From: Collybia mongolica
Taxonomy: Eukaryota; Basidiomycota; Agaricomycetes; Agaricales; Clitocybaceae
Assembly: GCA_013420905.1 (NCBI GenBank)
Contig: JAAXNY010000019.1
Coordinates: forward strand, 62,001 to 126,000
Direction: 5' to 3'
DNA: 64,000 nucleotides
Under the pieces are notes generated by a model. The model worked only from the letters and a program-made list of their open reading frames with translations, ran no database searches and had not been told where the DNA came from. The position numbers were made by a program, and so were the translations under genes. This document shows positions 20,889-32,017 of this stretch, in pieces; the first letter of the stretch is position 1; the number at the start of each line of letters is the position of its first letter.

Positions 20889-21341
20889 ATGACATGTCAA
20901 TGGATTGGCAGACAATACATACATAATGAATGCAGCTGCACAGAGCACTATCATGGCTGGACAACTTATGGGACTACCACTCAAGCACCCTGCAGGGTGT
21001 TTCCCATCATCCACTCCATTTTCCAGTTGGCAGTCCAGTCCCACTCAACACCAACCCCTATCATTGTTGACTCTGATGGAATCTAGCTCACTATAGCCCC
21101 AACAGTAGGCAGAGGTGAAAAGGCATTGCATGCCACTATTGCTTTGGAAATTGGAAAACTTGGTGAATGCATTGATAGCCTTGAGTACAAGAATGCTGAG
21201 CTGAAGAAAATGGTATGGGATATGGAGGTTCAAATTTGAAAAGTCTGTGAGAAGAATGCAAAGGACCTAGACAGCTTGAAGGCACAAATGGAATTGGTAG
21301 TTACAGCAAAAGAAGATAGCACTGAGCCAGAACAACAGTGA
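20889..21341 (+). pseudogene. Stop-interrupted coding remnant with a coiled-coil segment
   Basis: After an open N-terminal part (MNAAAQSTIMAGQLMGL, Pro/Ser-rich) and a frame change, the sequence reads ALEIGKLGECIDSLEYKNAEL, a heptad-like helix. It crosses an in-frame TGA at about 21237, then continues KVCEKNAKDLDSLKAQMELV to a stop at about 21341. It looks like the remains of a coiled-coil protein. I do not recognise the family. Confidence 0.45.
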
Positions 21342-21480
21342 ACATGAGCTTGACCCTGATACAAGCAAAAATGGAACTCGAGATTGGTGTTCGGAAACGT
21401 GCGAAGCGTGAGAATTTAGGTCATGTGGGTGCGCACTCGAACAGACGACCTTACTAGAGTAGCGGGAATGCATTGAGGAA

Positions 21481-23173
21481 GTGTCTCACACCACTAAAAG
21501 GCCCTGGGACCTCATGAACTGGGTAGGGCCTCGCAAGACGCCTGCTGCCGTTACGATCAATCATAACGGCAACCCTTGCAACACAAACAAAGAGCTGTGG
21601 GACGCCATCCACAGTACATTCAACTCCGCACACAACAGACCAACCAACATGGCTGAAATGGGCGACCAATGGAAGGCCCCCGAGACCAGAAGGTGGACTA
21701 AATTTAGCCTCAAGGAGATGAGGGATGCCCTTCAGGGCACCTCGAACAGTTCGGCCCCTGGGCCGGACAACATCACCTGGAGGCATTTGAAACAGCTCCT
21801 CATAGGACCCGAAGCCCAGGCTGTCATAGTCTGGCTGGCGAATGCATGCCTGTCATGCGGACACTGGCCGGAACACTTCAAAGCCTCGCGCACGGTCATC
21901 ATCCCAAAGCCAGGGAAGGCGACTTACGACACCCCTAAGTCTTATAGACCCATCGTGCTCCTAAACACGCTGGGCAAGCTTATTGAGAAAATGCTATCCA
22001 CCTGCTTGCAGTTTGAAGCACAAGCGGCGGGAGTACTACACCCGAATCAGTTCGGTGGTGTCCGTCAGAACTCCACCGAAGATGCCGGAGTCTTCCTTAC
22101 CCACATTGTCCGCGAAGGATGGACAAGGAGGGTCAAGACAAGCGTGGTTGCATTTGATCTCGCCCAATTTTTCCCCTCAATCAACCACGAGGTGATGATC
22201 AACATCTTGGAAGGCCAGGGGTTTGCGCCCAAAATAGTCGCGTTCTTCCGGTCGTACTTGGTGGGTCGCAAGACCAGATATGTTTGGGGGGATGATGAAT
22301 CCCCCCCCATTCAATTCGAGCATAGGACTGGGACAGGGCTCCGCCCTATCCCCAATCCTGTCGGCCCTTGTTCTAGCCATTCTCATAAAAGAGTTCTATA
22401 GACGGAATGGGAATGAATCTGACCTCATCTCCTACGTCAACGACGGGACCATCATATCCCAGTCGAAGACGTGGGAAGACAACAACGATATGCTCAAGAG
22501 AGCATACAACATCATCTTCCTCATGACGAGAGCCATGGGCCTGATCCTTGAACATGCGAAGTCAGAGGGCTTCCATTTCAGTCTTCTAAAATCGGACGAC
22601 AATCCGACCATAGATCTCGGCCATGCCCCTTATACAGGGGCCACCCCTCTGAAACCGGGGCTCCTGTGGAGATACCTAGGCTTCTACTTTGACCGCGCGC
22701 TTTCGTTCAAGAAACATGTGGAGATGTACGCGAACAAGGCCCTGACCTCAAGCAGGGCCCTGTTAGCGCTTGGAAACTCGACACGGGGCTTAAGGCCTGT
22801 GCACAAAAGAACTCTGTACCGGGCTTGTGTACTTCCAATTGCGACGTACGGATGCCGGTTATGGAACGTTGATGGGGCCCGCATCAAAGGGCACCTCGAA
22901 GCACTCCGTAAGATGCAACGAAAGGCTGCACTATGGATCACAGGCAACTTCAGGACCACCCCAAAAGGGGCCCCGGAGACCCTCGCAGGCCTTCCGCCCA
23001 TCCACTTGCACATCCATAAGTTGGTGGAGAGGAGCCATTACCGCGTCCGGACTTTGGCCAAGAGCCACGCGGTCAGGAACTTAATTGACGGACAGGCACA
23101 CCTGTCAGTCAGCCGCATGTCTGTCGCCAAGAGGCGCAGAATCAAATCCGGGATAATGGATTCATTTGCCTGA
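21481..23173 (+). pseudogene. Reverse transcriptase of non-LTR element 2, frameshifted
   Basis: 21481-22320 encodes the RT fingers/palm (SAPGPDNITWRHLK, SYRPIVLLNTLGKLIEKML, VAFDLAQFFPSI). The frame breaks in a run of eight C at about 22303-22310 and continues in frame 22280-23173 (GLGQGSALSPILSALVLAILI). The catalytic box reads SYVNDG where active enzymes have Y-x-D-D, so one catalytic Asp is Asn. The frame ends in a TGA at 23171-23173, in the same frame as the RNase H region. At least three lesions make it inactive. Confidence 0.9.
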
Positions 23174-23203
23174 CTAAAGGATTGCAGCGATGATGCATCC
23201 CCA

Positions 23204-24250
23204 GTGTTCCCCCTCGTGCAACCGGGCAGTCGATTACTTGACTGGGCGGCCAAAAGGGTGGAGATCAGACCCTCCCCTCCCCCCGAAGAAGAGAAGGAGA
23301 AGAGGAAGAAGGCTCTCGCTGATTTTGGGAAAGTTCTCACTAACCAAATCAACGAAGCTAAGCATGACCCAAAACGAGTCGCGATCATATGCGATGGGTC
23401 CGTTCCGCGGTCCGAAGACCTCCAGGCTACCTCAGCCTGGAGAGTCTGGTTGGACAGTATACTGTATAACGGCATTGCCCCTTGTGGGAATGCCACTTTG
23501 GATGATGCCAAGGCCTGCGCCATCTCGAAAGGGGTGGACGAGGCCCTCGGCATCCCTAACCTAGACATCCGGAAAATTGATGTCTTCTCAGACTCCGTGA
23601 ATGCAATCGAACTGGTCGTTGACCCGACGCATCACACGGCACACAAATGGGCTGCCAATGTATCGGCCAAACTTGCTTACTGGCTAACGGTTAAACCGGA
23701 CACCAGTATCACTCTGCACCATACACCAAAGGCATGTGAGGTGCGCGAACATGTACTTGCCCACGAAGCGGCCTCCAATACGGAGATTCCGCACGGAGAA
23801 GTAAAACACACATCCCTCGCTAAGGTGAGGGCGGACGCGGTTCTGCGTATGACAGACGCCTGGAGCAAATTGGCCAAGCAAAAGTCTTACATAGGGTTCC
23901 ACTTCTTGCCGCTCCACGAAGGGAGTAAGCAGCTACTGCCAAGTCACCTGAAAGGAGGGACTTGGATCGGAAAGGTGTCCACCAACACCAGTAATACTGT
24001 CAGGCTAGCGCGGGCCCTAACAGGCCACGCGCCAATTGGCGCGTACAGACAAAGGTTCCTTAAGGAGAAGGAGACCTACGAATGCGACTGCGGCCTCGGA
24101 AAGGAGACCGTAGAACACGTATTCCGGCACTGTCCGCTATACCAGCAGAAAACCCGGCCCGGGAGGAAGCTGACTCTTGTCTGGGTCAGCAACTTCCTAC
24201 ACGACAACCCGGAGGCCTTTGGGGTTTTCCGGGAACCCCGTTTAGAGTAG
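23204..24250 (+). pseudogene. RNase H and zinc knuckle of non-LTR element 2
   Basis: 348 open codons in the same frame as the RT part but separated by a TGA. RNase H motifs: AIICDGSVP (D), LDDAKACAISKG and VFSDSVNAI (D). The middle catalytic Glu, present in element 1 as DDAELQAI, is Lys here. GHAPIGAYRQRF and the knuckle CDCGLGKETVEHVFRHC follow, as in Tad1/I-type elements. It cannot be functional as annotated. Confidence 0.88.
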
Positions 24251-24744
24251 GGTGGGTGTACCGGGCGGTAAGTAGGTTCTTGTTGAGGGGTAGCCGCGAC
24301 ACCGAGGCATCAGTCCTAGGCTTCGGCCTGGGGTGAGCGGTCATGCATGGCCTCGGCCTCTCCGGACTAAGTCGACCTTCTCTTGAGGAGGTCTCCAAGG
24401 GGATGAGCCCCCCCGGTGAACCTGTCGGCAGGGGTGGCCGCACTAACACTTATTTACCAAGCGGATTGAGAGGCGCGGGGGGCGAGCCCCCCTGCTACGA
24501 CGCCTGCTCTCGTTTCCCGCAAGGGACTATTTTACGGCCCCTCACAAGGGGGCTCACTCAGGGAGTGCTTTCAACCGGGAACGGGCGGGGCAATCCAGAC
24601 CTGCCTCATATGACGGCCTATAATGGACATATCATGACTCGACTTGATACGATTACGGTTACACGTGACCGCTACTGTACTTTTGTATTGCGGTATATAA
24701 AAACGTTGAAGGAAAAAAAAAAAAAAAAATAGAGTAGCGGGAAT

Positions 24745-25149
24745 TGGACAAAAATTAGATGCGCCACTACTGATGAAACAAGGATCCGGATTGCAGATTC
24801 AATTCAAAGGCCGAATTTTACCAAAGTCACATCGCAACGACGTGAAAAAACAACACACTCCAGGTCTAGGTATAGTTTTGGTTTTGTCAAAATGATCCGT
24901 ACGCATCCACAGGTGTCACCATACAGGATATCCACGTCTGCGGAAATTGATAATTTCTCTACGTTCGCGAGGAGGAATATGATTGTGTGGGAGGCCCGAG
25001 TCAACTTCGAGTCAACTTCTTCTATCGTCGACGTCTTCTCCGTGCTTCTCTATCTTCCAGACATGTGCTTTGAGTCACGTTGGTGGAGCCTGCGAGTCGA
25101 ATAAAAAGAGTTCGTTCAACCTCCTTCTCACGCACAAACATTAGGTGCA
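24745..25149. other. Upstream region of the GH20 gene
   Basis: No repeat similarity was noticed beyond the target duplication at its left edge. It probably includes the GH20 promoter, so element 2 inserted within about 420 bp of the GH20 start codon. Confidence 0.4.
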
Positions 25150-27907
25150 ATGGTCAAGCCGTATATCCATCTTGCATTGGCTGGCGTCGTATGCACATCT
25201 TTGTCAATTCGAGAAGTTACTGGGGCCTTCCTGCCTATCGTTCCAGCAGTGCACACATTTGGTACCTCTTCTACTGGTGATTACCAGCTTCCATCCAGCC
25301 TTCGGGTCGTTGTGGATGCAGCCCACGCTTCATCTCGAGAAGATAATGGATTATCACTAATCCCACCTACTCTGTCGGCATTCGCACAAACATTCGCATC
25401 CGATTTGACGCAAATCTTTCCAACAACATCCGCAACTGTTGTGACTCTGGATGTCGGGCCAGGGTTCACTCCCAACAGAGGCGATATTGTTCTAACTATC
25501 TTGCCAGACACGGCTGCAGCCAAATTTACATTAGCCAGTGGGGAACACACCACAGAAGGATATCAATTGAACACTACAAGCTTCAGCATCACGATCAGCG
25601 GCTCTGGCGCCAAAGGTTCTTTCTGGGGCACTCGCACCGTACTCCAGGGTCTGGTTGTCAATGCTGGTAAGATTCCCGGAGGTGTAGTTACGGACCAACC
25701 TGATTGGCAGACGCGTGGCTTTATGCTTGGTGTGTGATTCATAGGCCCTCTCAAGGTTTCATTCATTAAAGCAGGTCGAAAGATGTTGGCAGGCAGTGGT
25801 ATCCAATCACTTTCCTGACAGAATTGTGTGCCTATGCGTCTTGGTTCAAAATGAGCGAATTCGTGTGTCTACTCTTGATGCTCGTGCCATCGATCTTCAG
25901 CTGAAACACAGCCTCCAGCATGTCCATCTGTCTGACAATCTCCCAGGGTCTGACCCCAATGCTTACGCTCGATTCCGTTTACGTTCCATGGTTTCCGCAC
26001 TGACACCTCATGTGAATGAGACGTACTCAAGGGAACAGTTTGAGGATTTCCAGCAACAGTGTGCTGCACGAGGAGTGACGGTGAGTTTCATGCGCGGTAT
26101 TACAGTAGTGTTTCCGATTCATTGGACCATCCCAGGTGATTCCTGAACTAGAGTCAGTGAGTCATTTTCAGTTCCCAGATTCCCCATTGATGTTGACAAC
26201 TCTATTGAACGACTTCAGCCTGGACACGCTCTCGTCATATCACAGTGGAAGCCCCAATTAGCCTTATCAACAGACCCGACCCTTCTAAATCTCTCGTTCC
26301 CCGACACCATACCCACTGTCAAATCTATCTGGCAAGAATTCCTCCCTTGGATCCACTCTAGTACGTATTTTCGTCCTTCAAATCCCAATCAAAAAATAAG
26401 CTTTTCTCTAACAGAACAGGTGTCAATCGGAGCTGATGAGTACGATTCTGCTCTTGCGGACGACTATAACAACTTTGTGAACACAATGGTCAGTCGCCTA
26501 TATTCCTTCGGGTAACTCAAAGCTGATAATCGCCAACGCTCGCAGAGTGATTTCATCGGCCAACAAGGCCAAAAAACAATCCGTATTTGGGGCACAAACG
26601 AGCCATCCAACCGAACTTCAGTCAGTAAGAATATCACAATACAGCACTGGTAAGAATTTTGCCAATATATACGGGTCCCGGCTTCCGATTCTGTTTCTTC
26701 AGGGACTTTGGACAAGATGGCCCGTTTTCACTCCTTCGCCAGGGCTACAACCTGATCAACAGGTTCGACCCAAACCCAGTTCTTGGAGATCGTGCTGATT
26801 TTGCTGATTTCTTCTGTAGTGAAGATTCGTTCCAATATATTGTCATAAAACAAGTATGTTAAGCAACTGCCCAAACGCCGTTAGATTATTAATCCCAGAA
26901 AAACTAGTCTGGTTCGTTCCCGCAGCAACTAAACCAAGATCGACTCTGGAACGGGGCTAATACCGTATCTGGAGGAATATGGGATCCTCACGTATTTGAC
27001 AGAGGTTACATACCTAACTCTAATGCCACAGTAAATTGAACTAAACCACCTGACAGGGAACGCGTCAAACAACCCTACGATCACAGATCCGCGACTTCAT
27101 GGTGCCATTATGGTAACATAAACTAAAGTCCCGCACGCCTACTGACTGACCCCCTGTAATGTTCAGGCTGCTTGGAACGACCACGGCCCCAATGCATCCA
27201 CCTACCTTGAAGCCTTCTATTCCATCAAATCCGGTTTACCCGTGATTGCAGCAGCGAGTTGGCAGGCGGCCTCCCGACCCAACCACCTAACGCACGCTCA
27301 GTTCCTCGCCTCTTTTCCATCGCTTGAACGTGCGGCGCCCGGCCAAAACCTTGACCGGCGCATCCTCAGCAAAAGCGCTGTCGTCGTGGAATACGACCTC
27401 TCTGCGAACCAAGGTGCCACAGTGCCCGATAGGAGCGGGAACGACTACACGGGGACGCTCTCTGGGGACATCATACAGACGCCCCTCTCAAGCAAGGGGC
27501 ATAACTACACACTGCTAGTGAACACTACATCCGCTACGACGCCAGGTACCCTCCTCGCGGGGCCTGACGACACGTTTGGGCTTGTGTCCTCCGGTCATGG
27601 CGTCACCCTCGCATTCAACTCGAGCAACGTCACGTATCCACTGTCCAACTTCACCCTCCCGCCGCGCCCAGCCTCGCCCTGGATGGAGATCATCATCACG
27701 GGCACGGAGGCCGCCACGTCGGCGTTCGTCAATGGCGTGCATGTTGGTGACTTTAAGGTCTCAATCAGCAGGACTTCGGCCTTGCAACCCATTTCGTTTG
27801 TCGCACCCGTGCAACAGATTGGCGGCCCCGGAAAACAGGTGGCGAGATTTGTGTTGTGGGACGGCCTCCAGGATGTTGCTGCAATCTCGAAGTTTGATGT
27901 TCAGTAG
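25150..27907 (+). CDS. Secreted GH20 beta-N-acetylhexosaminidase
   Basis: Twelve exons in phase: 25150-25729, 25783-25862, 25919-26080, 26136-26156, 26219-26360, 26415-26488, 26546-26649, 26703-26762, 26820-26853, 26908-27004, 27057-27112 and 27167-27907. The product is 716 aa. The N-terminus has a signal-type hydrophobic stretch, then the GH20 accessory domain (GSFWGTRTVLQGL, PDWQTRGFMLDVGRQWYP). The catalytic barrel has HVHLSDN (221-227), PGHALVISQWKP and the catalytic Asp-Glu pair D336-E337 in SIGADEYD. About 200 C-terminal residues look like a beta-sandwich (DLSANQGATVPDRSGNDYTG), as in concanavalin/LamG-like modules. Expected role: releasing terminal GlcNAc from chitin oligomers or glycans outside the cell or in the wall. 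Every intron is 51-63 bp. Confidence 0.93.
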
Positions 27908-29022
27908 CGAAGAGTTCCGGTGTTTTCGTTTTAGTAAATAGTCTCGGACTAGGTACCTCACTTTGTTTGCGTAAAATCTCGGGTTTCGTGGTGATCTGCT
28001 TGAAATGACGCTCACCCCTTACCCGGGTTCTCATCATCAAATTTGAATCATTTGAGCACGCAAGCATTGGCAGGATCTAACGGTAGGTATGAGTTGTCAA
28101 TCCACCCACCCGTCCATATACATCTCACGGGGCTCCGCGCGAGCCCGCCCAAAATCAAAGAATGCGCTCCCCAACCTCATATCATCAACGCGACTCCACA
28201 ATTTGGCTATCCCCACATTTGCAAACGTACGCCGGATCATGGCTAGGGGGAGATATCGAATATCGAGATCAGAACCACCGCCAAATATCAGACTCCGCGT
28301 GCCATTCGAGCAACGTTGGATCCGACCGCGATTTTTGGCTTGAACTGAGGAACAGGGGAAGAGAGCTGATTCCTTCCGCTCGTTTCGGGCGGCGCAGTCT
28401 CCCCACGCTGACGTTCCTGGGGAACCTCGAATCTCCCAGGCGACTGGGGTATTTTTTTATTCTTCAACACACCTGTCTTCATGTCATTTTCTTTTCAGCC
28501 TTTGCAGTCCAGCTCCATGACTTCAAAGCTTCAATCGTGAACGATGATATTTTCCAAACCAAAATATATATTATTATTCAAGCTTTTGCTAAACATCCAA
28601 AAAATAGTTTCACAACCAGGATGCCCGAATCGGTGCTAAACATTGCTAAACATACAATCCGATTCCAAATAGCCAGAAATAGCACAAACCGAGCATGCAA
28701 GCTGAGTAGTTTCCTGTTTGACCCAGAATATGATAGACTTAAACCAGAGAACAAGCTGTGATACTGACTACCTTTTGCTATTGGAACATCACATTCGTGT
28801 TTGTCGTGTCTTCGGGGGTAGCCGTCACTCAATACCCTGAGATAGAATACGCGATAAGCAGGACATGAAATAGAAATGACGTGCAACAAATCAACATCAT
28901 TTAGGTGTGTATGAACTTCGAGACGAGGTGCATAGTGCGAATTACTGCAGGGTACTTCCTAGTTGGAACACGTGTTAGCGAGATCTCATGGAAGAAGAAA
29001 AGTTGTTGACACACCACCAGTG
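27908..29022. other. Intergenic, nothing recognised
   Basis: Plus-strand open frames (up to about 200 codons at 28162-28761) are AT-driven and lack domains. No RNA gene seen. Confidence 0.35.
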
Positions 29023-29628
29023 CTATCGGTCTGTAAATATGTCCGGAAGATCCTTCATATCTAATAGGTGAACTCCGGCCTCTTCCAACTCAGCCTCAAT
29101 CTCAGCCTCAATCCGATGTGCTGGCGTGATTCCACCACCATGTAAGACCTCGATACGGTCGTAAGTTGCGTGTGCACCTCTGATCAGCAGCACCTCATTG
29201 CCCCTCCCCAGCGCCGAACTGCACGTCGCCCTGATCGAATAATCCGTCTGAAATCCAGCGACCACTATCTCTGCATCCGCGGGCACCATGTCACCCAATT
29301 CTGTGCCCGCGAATGCGTTGTTTTTCAGCTTGTCGATGACGGGCTCGTTCGGCGCAGGCGGAAAGATGAGTTGCCACCCTGGTGTTTCTGGTTCGTCGGG
29401 CTCGCCCGCATCCCCTGTATTCCGCACGTGGATGATGAGCGGCGGGGGTTTCGCGTTTCGTGCATGTATGATGATACGGGAGAGGTTGTTTTTGACAGAC
29501 TCCGAGTCGGGTACGCCAATTGGCGGGTCAGAGAGCATAGCCACCTGTATATCCAAGAGCAAGAGAACTCGTCGTGAGGCCCCGACGATGGCACGTATAG
29601 CAGAGGAATCAAGGGATTTAGTCGCCAT
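29023..29628 (-). CDS. Isochorismatase-fold cysteine-hydrolase-like protein with Ser at the nucleophile position
   Basis: Single exon of 201 aa if started at ATG 29628 (MATKSLDSSAIRAIV). An upstream ATG at 29763 would add 45 residues of poor similarity, so I prefer the shorter form. Family landmarks: D26 (LLLLDIQVAML), HVRNTGD (67-73), K102 (DKLKNNAFAGTEL), then VVAGFQTDYSIRATCSSAL and GAHATYDR. In typical members the nucleophile is Cys in T-D-x-C; here it is S131. A Cys is present five residues later (C136). Members hydrolyse amides or pyrimidine-like substrates, or isochorismate; the substrate is unknown. The family also tolerates loss of the Cys (isochorismatase itself lacks it). Confidence 0.82.
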   Translation of the reverse strand: MATKSLDSSAIRAIVGASRRVLLLLDIQVAMLSDPPIGVPDSESVKNNLSRIIIHARNAKPPPLIIHVRNTGDAGEPDEPETPGWQLIFPPAPNEPVIDKLKNNAFAGTELGDMVPADAEIVVAGFQTDYSIRATCSSALGRGNEVLLIRGAHATYDRIEVLHGGGITPAHRIEAEIEAELEEAGVHLLDMKDLPDIFTDR

Positions 29629-29763
29629 CGATTTGGAATCGGAGCAATTGAGGTGACACCAATAGAAACGTTCTTTGGCCTTAGTAGTCTCTAATCGTTG
29701 TGCAGAGTATCTGTTGGCAAGATCGCATAAAAGTCGTAGACAGTTGAACCAGAAGCGATTCAA

Positions 29764-32017
29764 CCAAAACAGCTTCTGGTAGGGAAGTCTGACATGTTGG
29801 TGAGCATGTGACCTGGCGTGCAGGTAGGTATTAGGTCATCACCCCTCCTCCAGCCAGGGCTAACACACTCGGCAAGTAAGAGGTAAGTAGACATGGGATG
29901 ATGTACGCCTTGACCCGAATATAAGTACCAGAAGGGCACAAGGATATCCGTGACGCTGCCGTGATTTCACCCGGTTTCGGTCCGGTCATATGATGCTATT
30001 GCCCGGAATTTAAAATTAGGGTTTGCCCCAGGTTTGCTGTGAACACCAATTATATGTTCGAATTCATAAACGTCGAGATTCCTTCTTCAACATAATAGGC
30101 CCAATCAACAGGATGACTGTTTGCGAGCCAAGGTCCCAGAGGATTTGTAAGTGCGAACACCCGCAACTATATCTGATAGATGTTAGATCCTGTGAACATA
30201 GCGTCCATGCGTGGACAAACCAAGAAAGACCGTCTCGGTGAGCCCGCGTGCACCGCATCAACTGAAAGCCATAGATCTATGCGGAATTACTTAGAACGGA
30301 CGAGGGTATTTGATGAGCGTACCTGCAGCGCGCGGAAAAACTGCCTTACGGGAGTTTCTCCGTGCAGCCCGAAGATGGCTTGTCATTCCACAGGCAGTCC
30401 CAGGCCGCTCAAAGCAGGTTTTCTTTCGCAGCTCGCGACATCTGGAGTTGATATACCCCACGCGCCGCGGAACACAAGGAGACTCGACATCGACTTGATC
30501 ATTCCACCGATTTGGGTCCTCGAGGAGGTGCTTACACACACCTGTTGATCAGACATTAATCATGACAGTTCAATGGAGGTATTTGTCGCATCTGTTCTAC
30601 GATAGGAAAGTCCTCTGGGGACACAGGCGTGGGGAATGGAGATGTCTGGAGACACAGCCCGAGGGCGTGAATCCCGAGTCGGAGAGCCTGTCTGAGTGCG
30701 ATGGGACACACAGCCTGTTGGATTAGACATCGACATTGATATCACAACAAATATGCGTCGTTCCATCGCCTAAATCAAGACGCACAACGAGCGCCCGCCA
30801 ATGAGATCCTAGCGAGGTCACAGGTTATCGGAAATAGCGTGTGCCTGATGATACCCATATAACACGCACCAGCTCGGGGTGTCCAAATATCCTAATCAAT
30901 TATATCAAGATGCAGCTCTGAGAAAAATGTACGCTTCAATAATAATCCAGCGTATGCATTAGCCTTTGGTCCACATTTACATTCCCTCTTAAGCCCGGAC
31001 GCAGGGCTGTGCAGACCTGTCAAAGGTCACACCCAGTAGAAAAAGAAGTCGTCTTTAGTCGGTTCCTAGTCCGATATTTCGACGTAGTCGGGGAAAAGTT
31101 GCGTAAAAGTCAGTTCAAAGTTAGCCGAAAATTATACTTTTTTGACTAATGTCGAAATATTTTTTACTGAGGGTCACACATACCGGCGAGCGCCAGCCAC
31201 AGGCGTTCCCACTCAACGTCCATGCTCCCAAGATGCGGGCCCCACATTTCGCCTGTCCGCAATAGCGCCCAGGGAAGAGAAAGGAAATGGAAGCAGCTCA
31301 TTTCGCGCACAGTAGCACTGAACAGTATTTCCCAGAAATCAATGCGCACCAAATTGACTGTGGGACTTGTAACCAAGCACGTCCATTATCCACACGGGCC
31401 CGGGGGCCCAGACTGCCATGTGAGAACGAGTGGCGGGTGGCGTCGCGTGGCAGGCTCTAAACTGTCCGAGCCCACGTATCAGCGCAAGCACCTCAAGCGT
31501 GCTTCTGAGAGGAAGAATCAGACATTGCTAGAAGCAAGGTACGGGTTCAGACAGATTGTTCTTCGTGCAGAAGCTTGAGGGTGACGCCGGGGATCTTGTT
31601 CGCTGTCTGTAGGAGGTACAAATCATTTTGTGAAGTGAGTGGCGTATGAAATTTGAATTTGTTGCTGGCATCGGACAAAAGATGTGCTGGGAGCGACACG
31701 GACACCTACGGGAGACAATTGATGTCATTGTTGTATTTATTTTCTGGAATTAAACATATGACTGGGTGGTAAGAAATGGTTAGAGTCCGGATGTGACATG
31801 TACAAGCAAGAACTATACCTTATGAACATACAAATAGAATCAGACGTGCCGAAGGACGTAACCACCGATAGCAATCAAGATAAAGAAGACGTTGAGCCAC
31901 GGACGTTAAGGGACATGACAAGAAATCCCCTGAAGCAACTGTACCGCAAAGTCCAAGCGACCTAACAGAAGTTTCAACATGACGGAACGACAGAAAAACA
32001 CAAGAGAAGGCAGACAC
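29764..32017. other. Long intergenic region, one possible exon
   Basis: About 2.2 kb without a supported gene. A minus-strand segment near 31186-31360 reads RIDFWEILFSATVREM...DVEWERLWLALAG, between an acceptor (CACAG) and a donor (GTATGT). It has real-protein composition and may be an exon of an unrecognised or decayed gene. Confidence 0.35.

Larger units (their letters stand above)
21470..24729 (+). mobile_element. 5'-truncated non-LTR retrotransposon (RT-RNase H), element 2
   Basis: Bounded by the 15-bp target duplication TAGAGTAGCGGGAAT at 21455-21469 and 24730-24744, and ending with poly(A) of about 17. It carries reverse transcriptase, a connection region, RNase H and a C-terminal zinc knuckle. 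ORF1 and the endonuclease are missing, so it is a 5'-truncated insertion. It shares the 3'-end word GTATATAAAA..GTTGAA with element 1. Inactivating lesions are described under the coding entries. Confidence 0.95.

Noticed and set aside
28162..28761. A 199-codon plus-strand ORF downstream of GH20
   Set aside because: Low-complexity, AT-driven composition with no domain, no splice structure and no supporting neighbour.
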